22,995 nucleotides of DNA from JBFWNZ01 sp050250795 (GTDB lineage Bacteria > Pseudomonadota > Alphaproteobacteria > UBA8366). The notes below the pieces were generated by a model that saw nothing but the letters and a program-made list of their open reading frames with translations, had not been told where the DNA came from and ran no database searches. The DNA is taken from contig JBFWNZ010000017.1 of NCBI GenBank assembly GCA_050250795.1, positions 1 through 22,995 on the forward strand, written 5' to 3'. Both the position numbers and the translations under genes were made by a program. Of the stretch, positions 8,137 to 15,401 are shown piece after piece. The stretch's first letter is position 1. Each line of letters starts with the position of its first letter.

Positions 8137-9303
8137 ATGACCGCCTGCATCGTCGGCTGGGCCCATACGAAATTCGGCAAGCTGGAGGGCGAGGGCGTCG
8201 AATCCCTGATCGTCCGCGTCGCGACCGACGCGCTGGCCGATGCGGGGCTGGAGCCGCGGGACGTCGATGCCGTCTATCTCGGCTTCTACAATGGCGGCTT
8301 CTCGGCCCAGGATTTCGGATCGTCGCTGGTCTTTCAGGCGCATCCCGATTTCCGCTTCAAGCCGGCGACGCGCGTCGAGAACGCCTGCGCCACCGGATCC
8401 GCCGCCATCTATCAGGGCCTGAACCAGATCGAGGCGAAAGCGGCGCGGGCGGTCCTGGTGGTGGGCGTCGAGAAGATGACGGACACGCCGGGGCCGGAGA
8501 TCGGCGGCATCCTGCTCAAGGCCAGCTACCTGAAAGAGGAGTCGGACATCGAGGGCGGCTTCGCCGGCGTCTTCGCCCGGATCGCGCAGCAATATTATCA
8601 GAAGTATGGCGACCAGACCGATGCGCTGGCCCGGATCGCCGCCAAGAATCACAAGAACGGATGCGTCAATCCCTGGGCGCAGCTGCGCAAGGACCTTGGG
8701 TACGAGTTCTGCCGCACGCTGTCCGACAAGAACCCGCTGGTGGCGGGCCCGCTCAAGCGCACCGACTGCTCGCTGATCTCCGACGGCGCCGCGGCGGTGG
8801 TCCTGACCGATGTCGAGACGGCGCTCAGCCTGAACAAGGCGGTGCTGTTCCGCGCACGGGCGCATGTGAACGACTATCTGCCGATGAGCCGCCGCGACAT
8901 GAGCTTCCTCGACGGCGCGGCGCGTGCCTGGGCCGACGCCTATGGGCGCGCGCGGATCGGCGTCGGGGACCTCAGCTTTGTCGAGACCCATGACTGCTTC
9001 ACCATCGCCGAACTGATGGAGTACGAGGCGATGGGGCTGACGGCGCCCGGCCAGGGCGCGCGGGCGGCGCTGGAGGGCTGGACCGAGAAGGACGGCCGGC
9101 TGCCGGTGAACCCGTCGGGCGGCCTCAAGGCGAAGGGGCATCCCATCGGGGCGACCGGCGTGTCGATGCATGTGCTGGCGTCGATGCAGCTGCGCGGCGA
9201 GGCCGGCGAGATGCAGGTCGGCGGCGCCAAGCTGGGCGGCGTGTTCAACATGGGCGGCGCCGGCGTCGCCAATTACGTCAGCATCCTCGAACCGCTGCGC
9301 TGA
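8137..9303 (+). CDS. SCP2-type thiolase family acetyl-CoA acetyltransferase
   Basis: A 388-residue thiolase-superfamily enzyme of the non-decarboxylating, lipid-transfer (SCP2-like) branch, which cleaves or forms 3-ketoacyl-CoA. The nucleophile is Cys84 in ENACATGSAA; His285 lies in ETHDCFTIAEL, and His335 in GGLKAKGHPIGATG. The C-terminal MGGAGVANYVSIL is typical. ATG 8137 follows GGAAGGAG by seven bases. It is the first gene of an operon: the acyl-CoA synthetase follows after 8 bases. Thiolases of this branch often have an adjacent DUF35 zinc-ribbon/OB-fold partner, which is missing here; two PCC/DUF296 proteins sit downstream instead. Chain length and physiological direction cannot be told from sequence. 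Confidence 0.9.
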   Translation: MTACIVGWAHTKFGKLEGEGVESLIVRVATDALADAGLEPRDVDAVYLGFYNGGFSAQDFGSSLVFQAHPDFRFKPATRVENACATGSAAIYQGLNQIEAKAARAVLVVGVEKMTDTPGPEIGGILLKASYLKEESDIEGGFAGVFARIAQQYYQKYGDQTDALARIAAKNHKNGCVNPWAQLRKDLGYEFCRTLSDKNPLVAGPLKRTDCSLISDGAAAVVLTDVETALSLNKAVLFRARAHVNDYLPMSRRDMSFLDGAARAWADAYGRARIGVGDLSFVETHDCFTIAELMEYEAMGLTAPGQGARAALEGWTEKDGRLPVNPSGGLKAKGHPIGATGVSMHVLASMQLRGEAGEMQVGGAKLGGVFNMGGAGVANYVSILEPLR

Positions 9304-9311
9304 CCGTCCGC

Positions 9312-10886
9312 ATGGCCGATGCGATGAATCTGGGCCGGCTGCTGTCGGATGTCGCCCGGCGGCTGCCGGACCGACCGGCGCTGGTGTGGCGCGACCGGGT
9401 CTGGACATGGGCGGAGACGGACCGCCGCGTCGGTGCGCTGGTCGCGGGGCTGCGGCACCTTGGCGTGGCCAAGGGCGACCGGGTGATGCTGCACGCCCAG
9501 AATTCCAACGCCCTGATCGAGAGCATGTGGGCGGTGTTCCGGATCGGCGCGGTCTGGGTTCCGAACAATGTCCGCCTCACCGCGCCGGAAGTGGCCGGGC
9601 TTGCCGAAACCTGCCGGCCGAAGGCGATCGTCTATGGGCCGGGCTTCGACGCCCAGGCCGATGCCGCCATCGCCGCCGGCGCCGGGATCGTCATCGCGCT
9701 GGACGAGGCCCGTGCCGGCGAGCGGGCCTATGAGGAACTCCTGGCGGCGCATGCCGGCGCCGCCGCCTGGGAAGCGGAAATCGGCTATGACGATCCGCTC
9801 TGGTTCTTCTTCACCTCCGGCACGACCGGGCGACCCAAGGCGGCGGTGCTGACGCACGGTCAGATGGCCTTCGTGGTGGTCAACCACATCGCCGACCTGA
9901 TGCCGGGCCTGTCCGCCGAGGACGCGGCCCTGGTGGTGGCGCCGCTCAGCCACGGCGCCGGGGTGCATTACCTCGTCAATGCGGCGCGGGGCGCCAGGAC
10001 CGTGCTGCTGCCGACGGAGCGGTTCGACCCGGCCGAAGCGTGGCGGCTGGTGGCGCAGCATCGCGTCACCAACATGTTCACGGTGCCGACCATCGTGAAG
10101 CTGCTGGTCGAGCATCCGGCCGTGGACGAGCATGACCATACGTCGCTGCGCTGGGTGATCTATGCCGGCGCCCCGATGTACCGCGAGGACCAGAGTCTGG
10201 CGTTGCGCAAGCTGGGCCGGGTGCTGGTGCAGTATTACGGGCTGGGCGAGGTGACGGGCGCGATCACCGTGCTGCCCGCGCATCTGCACAGCGACGACGA
10301 TTCGGAGATGCCGGTGGGCAGCTGCGGCTATGCCCGCACCGGGATGGAGATCGCGATCCGGGACCCGGACGGGACGCGGCTCGGGCCGGGCGAGATGGGC
10401 GAGATCTGCGCCCGCGGGCCGGCCGTGTTCGCGGGCTATTATGGCAACCCGGAGGCCACGGCCAAGGCACTGCGTGAGGGCTGGTTCCACACCGGCGATC
10501 TCGGCTACCTCGATCCAGCCGGCTTCCTCTACATCACCGGCCGCGCCTCGGACATGTACATCTCCGGCGGCGCCAACGTGTATCCGCGTGATGCCGAGGA
10601 GGTGCTGCTCCAGCATCCGATGGTCGCCGAGGTGGCGGTGCTGGGCGTGCCGGACCCGAAATGGGGCGAATCCGGCGTGGCGGTGGTCGTTGCGGCCGCC
10701 GGGGCTGCGGCCGACGCCGACGCGCTGCTCGTCTGGATGGATGGGCGCCTAGCGCGGTACAAATGGCCGCGGCGCTTCTTCTTCTGGGATGCACTGCCGA
10801 AATCCGGTTATGGCAAGGTCCCGAAACACCTGATCCGCCGCACGCTGTTCGAGCGCGGCGACCTCAAGGAGGGCGAGCCGGTATGA
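9312..10886 (+). CDS. AMP-forming acyl-CoA synthetase (AMP-dependent synthetase/ligase)
   Basis: A 524-residue ANL-superfamily ligase that activates a carboxylic acid to acyl-AMP and then acyl-CoA. The phosphate-binding loop TSGTTGRPK is at 168-176, the YYGLGE adenine/aryl motif at 308-313, TGDLGYLD from 394, and the hinge/C-domain sequence GRASDMYISGGANVYP follows. The adenylation Lys is Lys502 in SGYGKVPK. The size fits fatty-acyl or aryl-CoA ligases; the carboxylate is unknown. No good Shine-Dalgarno precedes ATG 9312, eight bases after the thiolase stop, so translational coupling is likely. Its stop overlaps the next start (ATGA, 10883-10886). It presumably feeds CoA esters to the thiolase of the same operon. 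Confidence 0.9.
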   Translation: MADAMNLGRLLSDVARRLPDRPALVWRDRVWTWAETDRRVGALVAGLRHLGVAKGDRVMLHAQNSNALIESMWAVFRIGAVWVPNNVRLTAPEVAGLAETCRPKAIVYGPGFDAQADAAIAAGAGIVIALDEARAGERAYEELLAAHAGAAAWEAEIGYDDPLWFFFTSGTTGRPKAAVLTHGQMAFVVVNHIADLMPGLSAEDAALVVAPLSHGAGVHYLVNAARGARTVLLPTERFDPAEAWRLVAQHRVTNMFTVPTIVKLLVEHPAVDEHDHTSLRWVIYAGAPMYREDQSLALRKLGRVLVQYYGLGEVTGAITVLPAHLHSDDDSEMPVGSCGYARTGMEIAIRDPDGTRLGPGEMGEICARGPAVFAGYYGNPEATAKALREGWFHTGDLGYLDPAGFLYITGRASDMYISGGANVYPRDAEEVLLQHPMVAEVAVLGVPDPKWGESGVAVVVAAAGAAADADALLVWMDGRLARYKWPRRFFFWDALPKSGYGKVPKHLIRRTLFERGDLKEGEPV

Positions 10887-11401
10887 GAACGGCGATGCAG
10901 CCGGGGCCGGCGCTGGAGCCCCGCATCCTGATCGCGGAGGCGCGGGCGACGGCGGATCTGCGGCTGGTCGTGGCGGAGGGGACGGACCTGCTCGATGGGC
11001 TGAAGGCGGCGCTGCTGGCGCGCGGCATCCGCAATGCCGCCATCGCGCTGGGCGGCGGGCGTTTCTCGCGTATGCAGTATCTGACCGGGCAGATCGACCC
11101 GACCGGCGCGCGCGTCGCCACCTATGGCGAGCCGACGCCGGTGGAGGATGCGGCGCTCATCTCGGGCAACGCCATTCTGGGCCAGGGTGTGGACGGCGCC
11201 GATATCGTGCATTGCCATGCCGTGGTGGTGGATCGCCAGGGCCGGGTGCATGGCGGCCATCTGCCGCCCGGCACCTGCATCGTCGGACCCGGCGGTATCT
11301 CCGCCTGGGCGACGGCGCATGACGGCGGCGGGTTTCGGGCCGCTTACGACCCCGAGACCAACTACCCGATCTTTCAGCCCGTGCCCCTGGAGCCGTCATG
11401 A
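10883..11401 (+). CDS. PCC/DUF296 domain protein with intact metal-binding histidines
   Basis: A 172-residue protein with a PCC (plants and prokaryotes conserved, DUF296) fold. The family's likely metal site is present as His110 and His112 (VHCHAVVVD) plus His126 (VHGGHLPPG), with an additional His123. An N-terminal extension of about 25 residues and a C-terminal tail ending in PIFQPVPLEPS lie outside the core. The family occurs in bacteria as stand-alone trimers of unclear function and in plants fused to AT-hook DNA-binding motifs; there is no AT-hook here, so a DNA-binding role is not supported. It starts inside the synthetase stop (ATGA) and ends inside the next start (ATGA, 11398-11401), so it is tightly coupled to the CoA-ester genes and to a second PCC protein. 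Confidence 0.75.
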   Translation: MRTAMQPGPALEPRILIAEARATADLRLVVAEGTDLLDGLKAALLARGIRNAAIALGGGRFSRMQYLTGQIDPTGARVATYGEPTPVEDAALISGNAILGQGVDGADIVHCHAVVVDRQGRVHGGHLPPGTCIVGPGGISAWATAHDGGGFRAAYDPETNYPIFQPVPLEPS

Positions 11402-11805
11402 CCGATGCAATCGAAACGGCGGTCGAGACAGGCCGCTTCGGACGCCTGCTGCTGGTGCGGCTGAAGCCCAATCTCGATCTCGTCGAGGGGGTTGAGACGG
11501 CCTGCGCGGAGAACGGCATCGCCTGTGCCGTGGTGCGCAGTGCGGTCGGCAGCCTGGTCGATGCGGCGCTCGGCTTCGGGGCGGGCGACGAGCGCGGCCT
11601 GTTCACGGTCGAGGGGCCGGGCGTGGAGATCCTGACACTGGTCGGCGAAATCCGGCCCGACCCGGACGGGCGGCCGCGCGCCTGGCTGTCCGGCACGGTG
11701 GCCGACACCGACGCCAAGGTCTATGGCGGCGTGTTCGTGCCCGGCGGCAATCCGATCTGCATCACGCTCGAACTCGTCTTGCAGGAGTGGCTGCCGGACG
11801 CCTGA
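11398..11805 (+). CDS. second PCC/DUF296-like protein lacking the metal-binding histidines
   Basis: A 135-residue protein resembling its upstream neighbour: AVGSLVDAALGFG, then EILTLVGEI, then WLSGTVADTDAKVYGGVFVPGG. That last block aligns with the PCC motif HxHxxxxD...GGHLxxG, but the three expected His positions are Trp96, Ser98 and Val112. The fold call therefore rests on spacing and the surrounding glycine and hydrophobic pattern. It begins by ATGA overlap with the intact PCC gene, which suggests equal production and perhaps a mixed complex. It could be a catalytically inactive or regulatory subunit; function unknown. Confidence 0.68.
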   Translation: MTDAIETAVETGRFGRLLLVRLKPNLDLVEGVETACAENGIACAVVRSAVGSLVDAALGFGAGDERGLFTVEGPGVEILTLVGEIRPDPDGRPRAWLSGTVADTDAKVYGGVFVPGGNPICITLELVLQEWLPDA

Positions 11806-11812
11806 CACGCGC

Positions 11813-11842
11813 TTGCGCATCCGTTGCGACGCGTCCTATATC
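11813..11842 (+). promoter_or_regulatory. possible sigma-70 promoter for the acuI-like gene
   Basis: TTGCGC (11813-11818) and TATATC (11837-11842) lie 18 bases apart in the 70-base gap before the reductase, placing a start site near 11849. It would allow the reductase to be transcribed apart from the thiolase operon. Confidence 0.35.
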
Positions 11843-11875
11843 GCCGACAACCCATCACGACAGGAGCCGCCCGCC

Positions 11876-12871
11876 ATGGCCGATAGCTTTCCCGCACTGG
11901 TGCTGACCGAAACCGACGGCAAGGTCAGCAACGCGATCAAGACGCTTCGCGATGCCGATCTGCCGGCGGGCGACGTCACCGTCCGGGTCGAGTATTCGAC
12001 CGTCAACTACAAGGACGGCATGGTGGTGAAGGGGATCGGCCGGCTGGTCCGGCAGTATCCGCATGTGCCGGGCATCGACTTCGCCGGCACGGTCGAGGCG
12101 TCGGAGGATGCGCGCTACAAGCCCGGCGACAAGGTCGTGCTGACCGGCTGGCGGGTCGGCGAGATGCATTGGGGCGGCTATGCCGGCAAGGCGCGGGTCA
12201 AGGCCGACTGGCTGGTGCCGCTGCCCCAGGGGCTGAGCGCGAAGCAGGCGATGGCGGTGGGCACCGCGGGCTTCACCTCGATGCTCTGCGTCATGGCGCT
12301 GGAGGATCACGGGCTGGCGCCGGGCGCGGCGTCGGTGCTGGTGACGGGTGCGGCGGGCGGCGTGGGCTCGGTCGCCGTCGCGATCCTGGCCAAGCGCGGC
12401 TATAAGGTTGCGGCCGCCACCGGGCGCCCCGAGCAGGCGGACTATCTCAAATCCCTCGGCGCGACCGAGATCGTGGAGCGCGCGGCGCTGGCCGAGGCGC
12501 CGAAGCGCCCGCTCGACCGCGAGACCTGGGCCGGCGCCGTGGATACGGTGGGATCGACCACGCTGGCGAACCTGCTGACCAAGCTGTCCTATGGGGGCGC
12601 AGTGGCGTCCTGCGGGCTGGCCGGCGGCGCCGACTTCCCCGGCACCGTCATCCCCTTCCTGCTGCGCGGCGTCAGCATCCTCGGCATCGACTCGGTGATG
12701 CAGCCCTTCGACAACCGGCAGCGCGCCTGGAGCCGGATCGTGCAGGACCTGCCGCTCGACAAGCTGGACGCGATGACGACCGTCGCCCCGCTCTCGGCGC
12801 TGCCGCAGGCCGCGAACGACATCCTGGCCGGCAAGGTGCGCGGCCGGCTGGTGATCGATGTGAACGCCTGA
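11876..12871 (+). CDS. acuI: AcuI-type acryloyl-CoA reductase (YhdH/MDR family)
   Basis: A 331-residue zinc-free medium-chain dehydrogenase/reductase of the AcuI/YhdH group, which reduces acryloyl-CoA to propanoyl-CoA with NADPH. Recognisable features are the N-terminal STVNYKDGMVVKG block, the PGIDFAGTVE block, HWGGYAGKARVKADWLVPLP, the nucleotide motif VTGAAGGVGSVAVAIL (156 onward), AAATGRPEQADYLKSLGA, and the C-terminal GKVRGRLVIDV. AGGAG lies about 10 bases before ATG 11876. It is 70 bases after the PCC pair on the same strand, so it may be co-transcribed or use its own promoter. In other alphaproteobacteria AcuI serves DMSP or 3-hydroxypropionate metabolism, but no dmd or ddd genes are seen here. 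The stop is 4 bases from the stop of the convergent dehydrogenase gene. Confidence 0.85.
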   Translation: MADSFPALVLTETDGKVSNAIKTLRDADLPAGDVTVRVEYSTVNYKDGMVVKGIGRLVRQYPHVPGIDFAGTVEASEDARYKPGDKVVLTGWRVGEMHWGGYAGKARVKADWLVPLPQGLSAKQAMAVGTAGFTSMLCVMALEDHGLAPGAASVLVTGAAGGVGSVAVAILAKRGYKVAAATGRPEQADYLKSLGATEIVERAALAEAPKRPLDRETWAGAVDTVGSTTLANLLTKLSYGGAVASCGLAGGADFPGTVIPFLLRGVSILGIDSVMQPFDNRQRAWSRIVQDLPLDKLDAMTTVAPLSALPQAANDILAGKVRGRLVIDVNA

Positions 12872-12875
12872 GCGG

Positions 12876-13826
12876 TCAGGCGATCACGCGCACCGGCTTG
12901 CCGTCCAGCCACGCGACGATGTCCTCCACCACCTCGGTATACATCGTCGCGTAGTTCTCCCGCGTCGCGTAACCCAGATGCGGCGTCAGGATGACGTTGT
13001 CCAGGCCGCGCAGCGGGTCGTCCGTGGGCAGCGGCTCCACGTCGTAAACATCGATGCCGGCGGCGCGGATGCGCTTCGCGCGCAGCGCCTCGACCAGGGC
13101 CGGTGCCTGGACGATGGGGCCGCGCGAGGTGTTGACCAGGACGGCGGTGGGCTTCATCAGCCCCAGCTCTTGCGCGCCGATGAGGCCCCGCGAGCGGTCG
13201 CCCAGGACGAGATGGATGCTGAGCACATCGGCGCGGCGGAACAGTTCTTCCTTGTCGACGCGCGTCGCACCGCCCTCGGCTGCCTTTTCCGCCGTCAGGT
13301 TCTGGCTCCAGGCGATCACCTCCATGCCCAGCAGCTTGCCGATGGCGGCGACCTGCCGGCCGATCCGGCCCAGGCCGAGCAGGCCCAGGGTCGAGCCGCC
13401 CAGGCGGTTGCCGATCCAGGTCTGCCAGCCGCCGGCGCGCATCGAGGCATGCTGGCCGGGAATGTCGCGGGCCAGCGCATGGATCAGGCCCCAGGTGAGC
13501 TCGACCGTCGATGCCGCCTCCGCCTGCGTGGCGCAGACCGTGACGCCCTGGGCGGCTGCGGCCTGCAGGTCGAACGAGGCGTTGCGCATGCCGGTGGTGA
13601 TCAGCAGCTTCAGCTTGGGCAGGCGCTCGATCAGGCTGCGCGGGAAGGGCGTGCGCTCGCGCATGCCCACGATCACCTCGAAATCCGCAAGCGCCGCGGC
13701 GATCTTCGCCTCGTCGCGGCCGAGATAATCGGTGAACACGGCGATCTCGGCGCGACCGTCGAGCGGCGACCAGTCCGCGACCTGCCGTGCGGTGTCGAGA
13801 TAATCGTCGAGGATAGCGACGCGCAT
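12876..13826 (-). CDS. D-2-hydroxyacid dehydrogenase family protein
   Basis: A 316-residue NAD(P)-dependent D-isomer-specific 2-hydroxyacid dehydrogenase (phosphoglycerate, glyoxylate or hydroxypyruvate reductase family). The split catalytic domain starts MRVAILDDYLD; the cofactor motif GLGRIG is at 151-156. The catalytic residues are Arg235 (VNTSRG), Glu264 (DVYDVEP) and His283 (LTPHLGY). ATG 13826 is chosen because CAGGGAG lies about 8 bases upstream and the fold begins exactly there; the open frame extends far upstream, but through the Sel1 gene on the other strand. Substrate unknown. It converges with acuI (4-base gap) and diverges from the Sel1 gene. Confidence 0.9.
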   Translation of the reverse strand: MRVAILDDYLDTARQVADWSPLDGRAEIAVFTDYLGRDEAKIAAALADFEVIVGMRERTPFPRSLIERLPKLKLLITTGMRNASFDLQAAAAQGVTVCATQAEAASTVELTWGLIHALARDIPGQHASMRAGGWQTWIGNRLGGSTLGLLGLGRIGRQVAAIGKLLGMEVIAWSQNLTAEKAAEGGATRVDKEELFRRADVLSIHLVLGDRSRGLIGAQELGLMKPTAVLVNTSRGPIVQAPALVEALRAKRIRAAGIDVYDVEPLPTDDPLRGLDNVILTPHLGYATRENYATMYTEVVEDIVAWLDGKPVRVIA

Positions 13827-13866
13827 GCGGCAACTCCCTGATTCCGTCGGTCTTTGATTGCGGCGG

Positions 13867-13894
13867 AGTGTAGCGGCGTTACGACGCGGGCGAA
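13867..13894 (-). promoter_or_regulatory. possible promoter for the D-2-hydroxyacid dehydrogenase gene
   Basis: On the minus strand TTCGCC (13889-13894) and TACACT (13867-13872) are 16 bases apart, upstream of ATG 13826. The -35 match is poor, so this is weak support. Confidence 0.25.
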
Positions 13895-13903
13895 TAGGGG
13901 GTT

Positions 13904-13931
13904 TTGCCGTCCCATGCGGCTCGCATATGCT
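13904..13931 (+). promoter_or_regulatory. possible promoter for the Sel1-repeat gene
   Basis: TTGCCG (13904-13909) and TATGCT (13926-13931), 16 bases apart, would start RNA near 13938, about 30 bases before ATG 13968. If real, it supports a start at 13968 or later and rules out the in-frame upstream ATGs at 13854 and 13914. Confidence 0.33.
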
Positions 13932-13967
13932 TGCGATCTGCGACATTGCGATGCCGGAACCGATATC

Positions 13968-14696
13968 ATGCAATGCGACCGCCGGGGACCTCTCGTGCCG
14001 CCTGTGCCTTGTCTGTGGGGCCTTGGGCGGATCGGTATCGCGACGATGGCCGCTGCGGCGGTGTGTGCCGTTTGGCTCGCTTCGGGGCCGGTCCTGGCGC
14101 AAGGAGCGGCATTTCCCGACAGCCATTATTACGACCGCTACCGGGCGGAGGCCCGCAGCGGCGACGCACGGGCCCAGTTCGTCTGGGGCCTGCTGCTGGA
14201 ACGCGGCGTGCGCGGCCAGCCGGACCCTGCGGCGGCGGCCCAATGGTATGAGCGCGCCGCCGATCAGGGGCATGCCGATGCGCGCTACAAGCTGGGCCAG
14301 CTTTATCAGCAGGGCCGCGGCGTTCCGCAGGATTTGGCGCGGGCCGCCCAGTATTATCGCGCCGCGGCCGAACAGGGGCAGGCCGAAGCACAGTACAGCC
14401 TCGCGTATCTTTACGAGACCGGCGAGGGCGTGCCGCGCGATATCGCCCAGGCCGTCGAACTCTACCGTGCCGCCGCGGGCCAGAAGGTGGCGCTGGCGAT
14501 GCGCAATCTGGGGCTTCTTTACGCCGCCGGCCCCGCGCCGGTCGAACAGGACGATGTGCGCGCCTGGTTCTGGCTCACCCTGGCGGCGGAGCATGGCGAT
14601 CCGCAGGCGGCGGCCCTGCGCGACCAGGTTGCGGCGCATCTCGACGGCGACGCGCAAATGCGTGCCCAGGCGATGCTGAAGGATTGGCGCGGCTAA
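13968..14696 (+). CDS. exported Sel1-repeat (TPR-like) protein
   Basis: A 242-residue protein with an N-terminal export signal and four Sel1-type repeats. From ATG 13968 there is a basic start (CDRRG), a hydrophobic core (about 24-40) and a likely signal peptidase I site after VLA (about 44), so the mature protein is probably periplasmic. Repeats of about 36 residues run at roughly 65-100, 101-136, 137-172 and 173-210, with the characteristic A..W/YY.rAAeqG.adAq..LG.LY..G.GV pattern. Such repeats bind partner proteins; no enzyme domain is present. Start choice is uncertain: GTG 13995 has a GGGGA seven bases upstream, and ATG 14046 would give a signal peptide without a basic n-region. Its stop overlaps that of the convergent gene (CTAA, 14693-14696). 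Confidence 0.82.
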   Translation: MQCDRRGPLVPPVPCLWGLGRIGIATMAAAAVCAVWLASGPVLAQGAAFPDSHYYDRYRAEARSGDARAQFVWGLLLERGVRGQPDPAAAAQWYERAADQGHADARYKLGQLYQQGRGVPQDLARAAQYYRAAAEQGQAEAQYSLAYLYETGEGVPRDIAQAVELYRAAAGQKVALAMRNLGLLYAAGPAPVEQDDVRAWFWLTLAAEHGDPQAAALRDQVAAHLDGDAQMRAQAMLKDWRG

Positions 14697-15241
14697 ATCG
14701 AGATATCGAGAACGGCGCCGCGTTCGCCGCTGGGCGCTGGCCGCGAGACGCCGAAATCCGTCGGCGGTGCGGCGTCGCCGCTTTCGCCTGTCGCGCCGGA
14801 CGATTCGAAGGAGACGCCCACAGTATCGGTCGTCTCGATCGTCAGGGTGTCGATGCTGCTCTCGGTTTCTGCGGGCGGAGCGGGGGGCCGGTCTCGCGCT
14901 TCCTGAACGCCCAGAACGGAGCCGTCGGTCAGCCTGTTCGCGATCCGGCGGTCGATAACGGCGATAAGATCGAAGTTCTCCGCCGCTTCGACATCCGCGC
15001 CGCGCACGACTTGCAGCGGCAGTCCGGTCTCGGGGTCCGGCCCGAATTTGGCGGTGAAGGCGACGCGGCCGTTGAACCGGCTGTCGGTTGCGCGATCCGC
15101 GCTCGACCGGCCGCGCGAATCGGATTGCAGCCCGTCTCCCTGGACAAGCGGCGTGATACGCACGGCGGCGGTTGCGCTATCGGACGGTCGCGGCGCATCC
15201 ACCGGCACATAGGGCGTGCTGAGGGCGCTGAACTCAACCAT
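14693..15241 (-). CDS. hypothetical protein, possibly translated from a leaderless mRNA
   Basis: A 182-residue protein I do not recognise. It has no signal peptide or membrane segment. The middle (about residues 50-115) looks folded (RFNGRVAFTAKFGPDPETG, then AENFDLIAVIDRRIANRL), while both flanks are low-complexity Ser/Thr/Ala/Pro-rich, and the acidic C-terminal third (ESSIDTLTIETTDTVGVSF) is probably disordered or beta-rich. ATG 15241 is chosen because a good promoter ends 8 bases before it; there is no proper Shine-Dalgarno. Codon and third-position GC pattern is that of a real gene, and it neatly shares a double stop with the Sel1 gene. Confidence 0.6.
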   Translation of the reverse strand: MVEFSALSTPYVPVDAPRPSDSATAAVRITPLVQGDGLQSDSRGRSSADRATDSRFNGRVAFTAKFGPDPETGLPLQVVRGADVEAAENFDLIAVIDRRIANRLTDGSVLGVQEARDRPPAPPAETESSIDTLTIETTDTVGVSFESSGATGESGDAAPPTDFGVSRPAPSGERGAVLDISI

Positions 15242-15249
15242 AGCTCTTA

Positions 15250-15277
15250 AGATTAGCTTAATCGGCGCGATTTTCAA
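15250..15277 (-). promoter_or_regulatory. sigma-70 promoter directly abutting the ATG of the hypothetical gene
   Basis: On the minus strand TTGAAA (15272-15277) and TAATCT (15250-15255) are 16 bases apart in a locally AT-rich stretch. Only 8 bases separate the -10 box from the ATG at 15241, so the transcript would start 1-3 bases before the start codon. Confidence 0.45.
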
Positions 15278-15328
15278 GAATCCCGGCGGAACGGGACGCG
15301 AACCTGGCAACGTCCCCGGAATTTGCCG

Positions 15329-15368
15329 CGCCGGCATCGACAATCAATCGACTCAATGCGTGCCGGCG
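15329..15368. repeat. 8-bp inverted repeat downstream of selB
   Basis: CGCCGGCA (15329-15336) and TGCCGGCG (15361-15368) can pair across a 24-base loop, in the 160-base gap after the selB stop. No T-run follows on either strand, so it is not a convincing intrinsic terminator; it could stabilise the selB mRNA 3' end. Confidence 0.3.
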
Positions 15369-15401
15369 GCGATGTAAAATTCGGAATGCCTGAAATATGG
15401 A

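Noticed and set aside
13827..14657. Long N-terminal extension of the D-2-hydroxyacid dehydrogenase (593 residues in all).
   Set aside because: It is antisense to the Sel1 gene; the dehydrogenase fold and its ribosome-binding site start at 13826.
15329..15368. Inverted repeat after selB as an intrinsic terminator.
   Set aside because: 24-base loop and no T-run on either side; listed only as a repeat.
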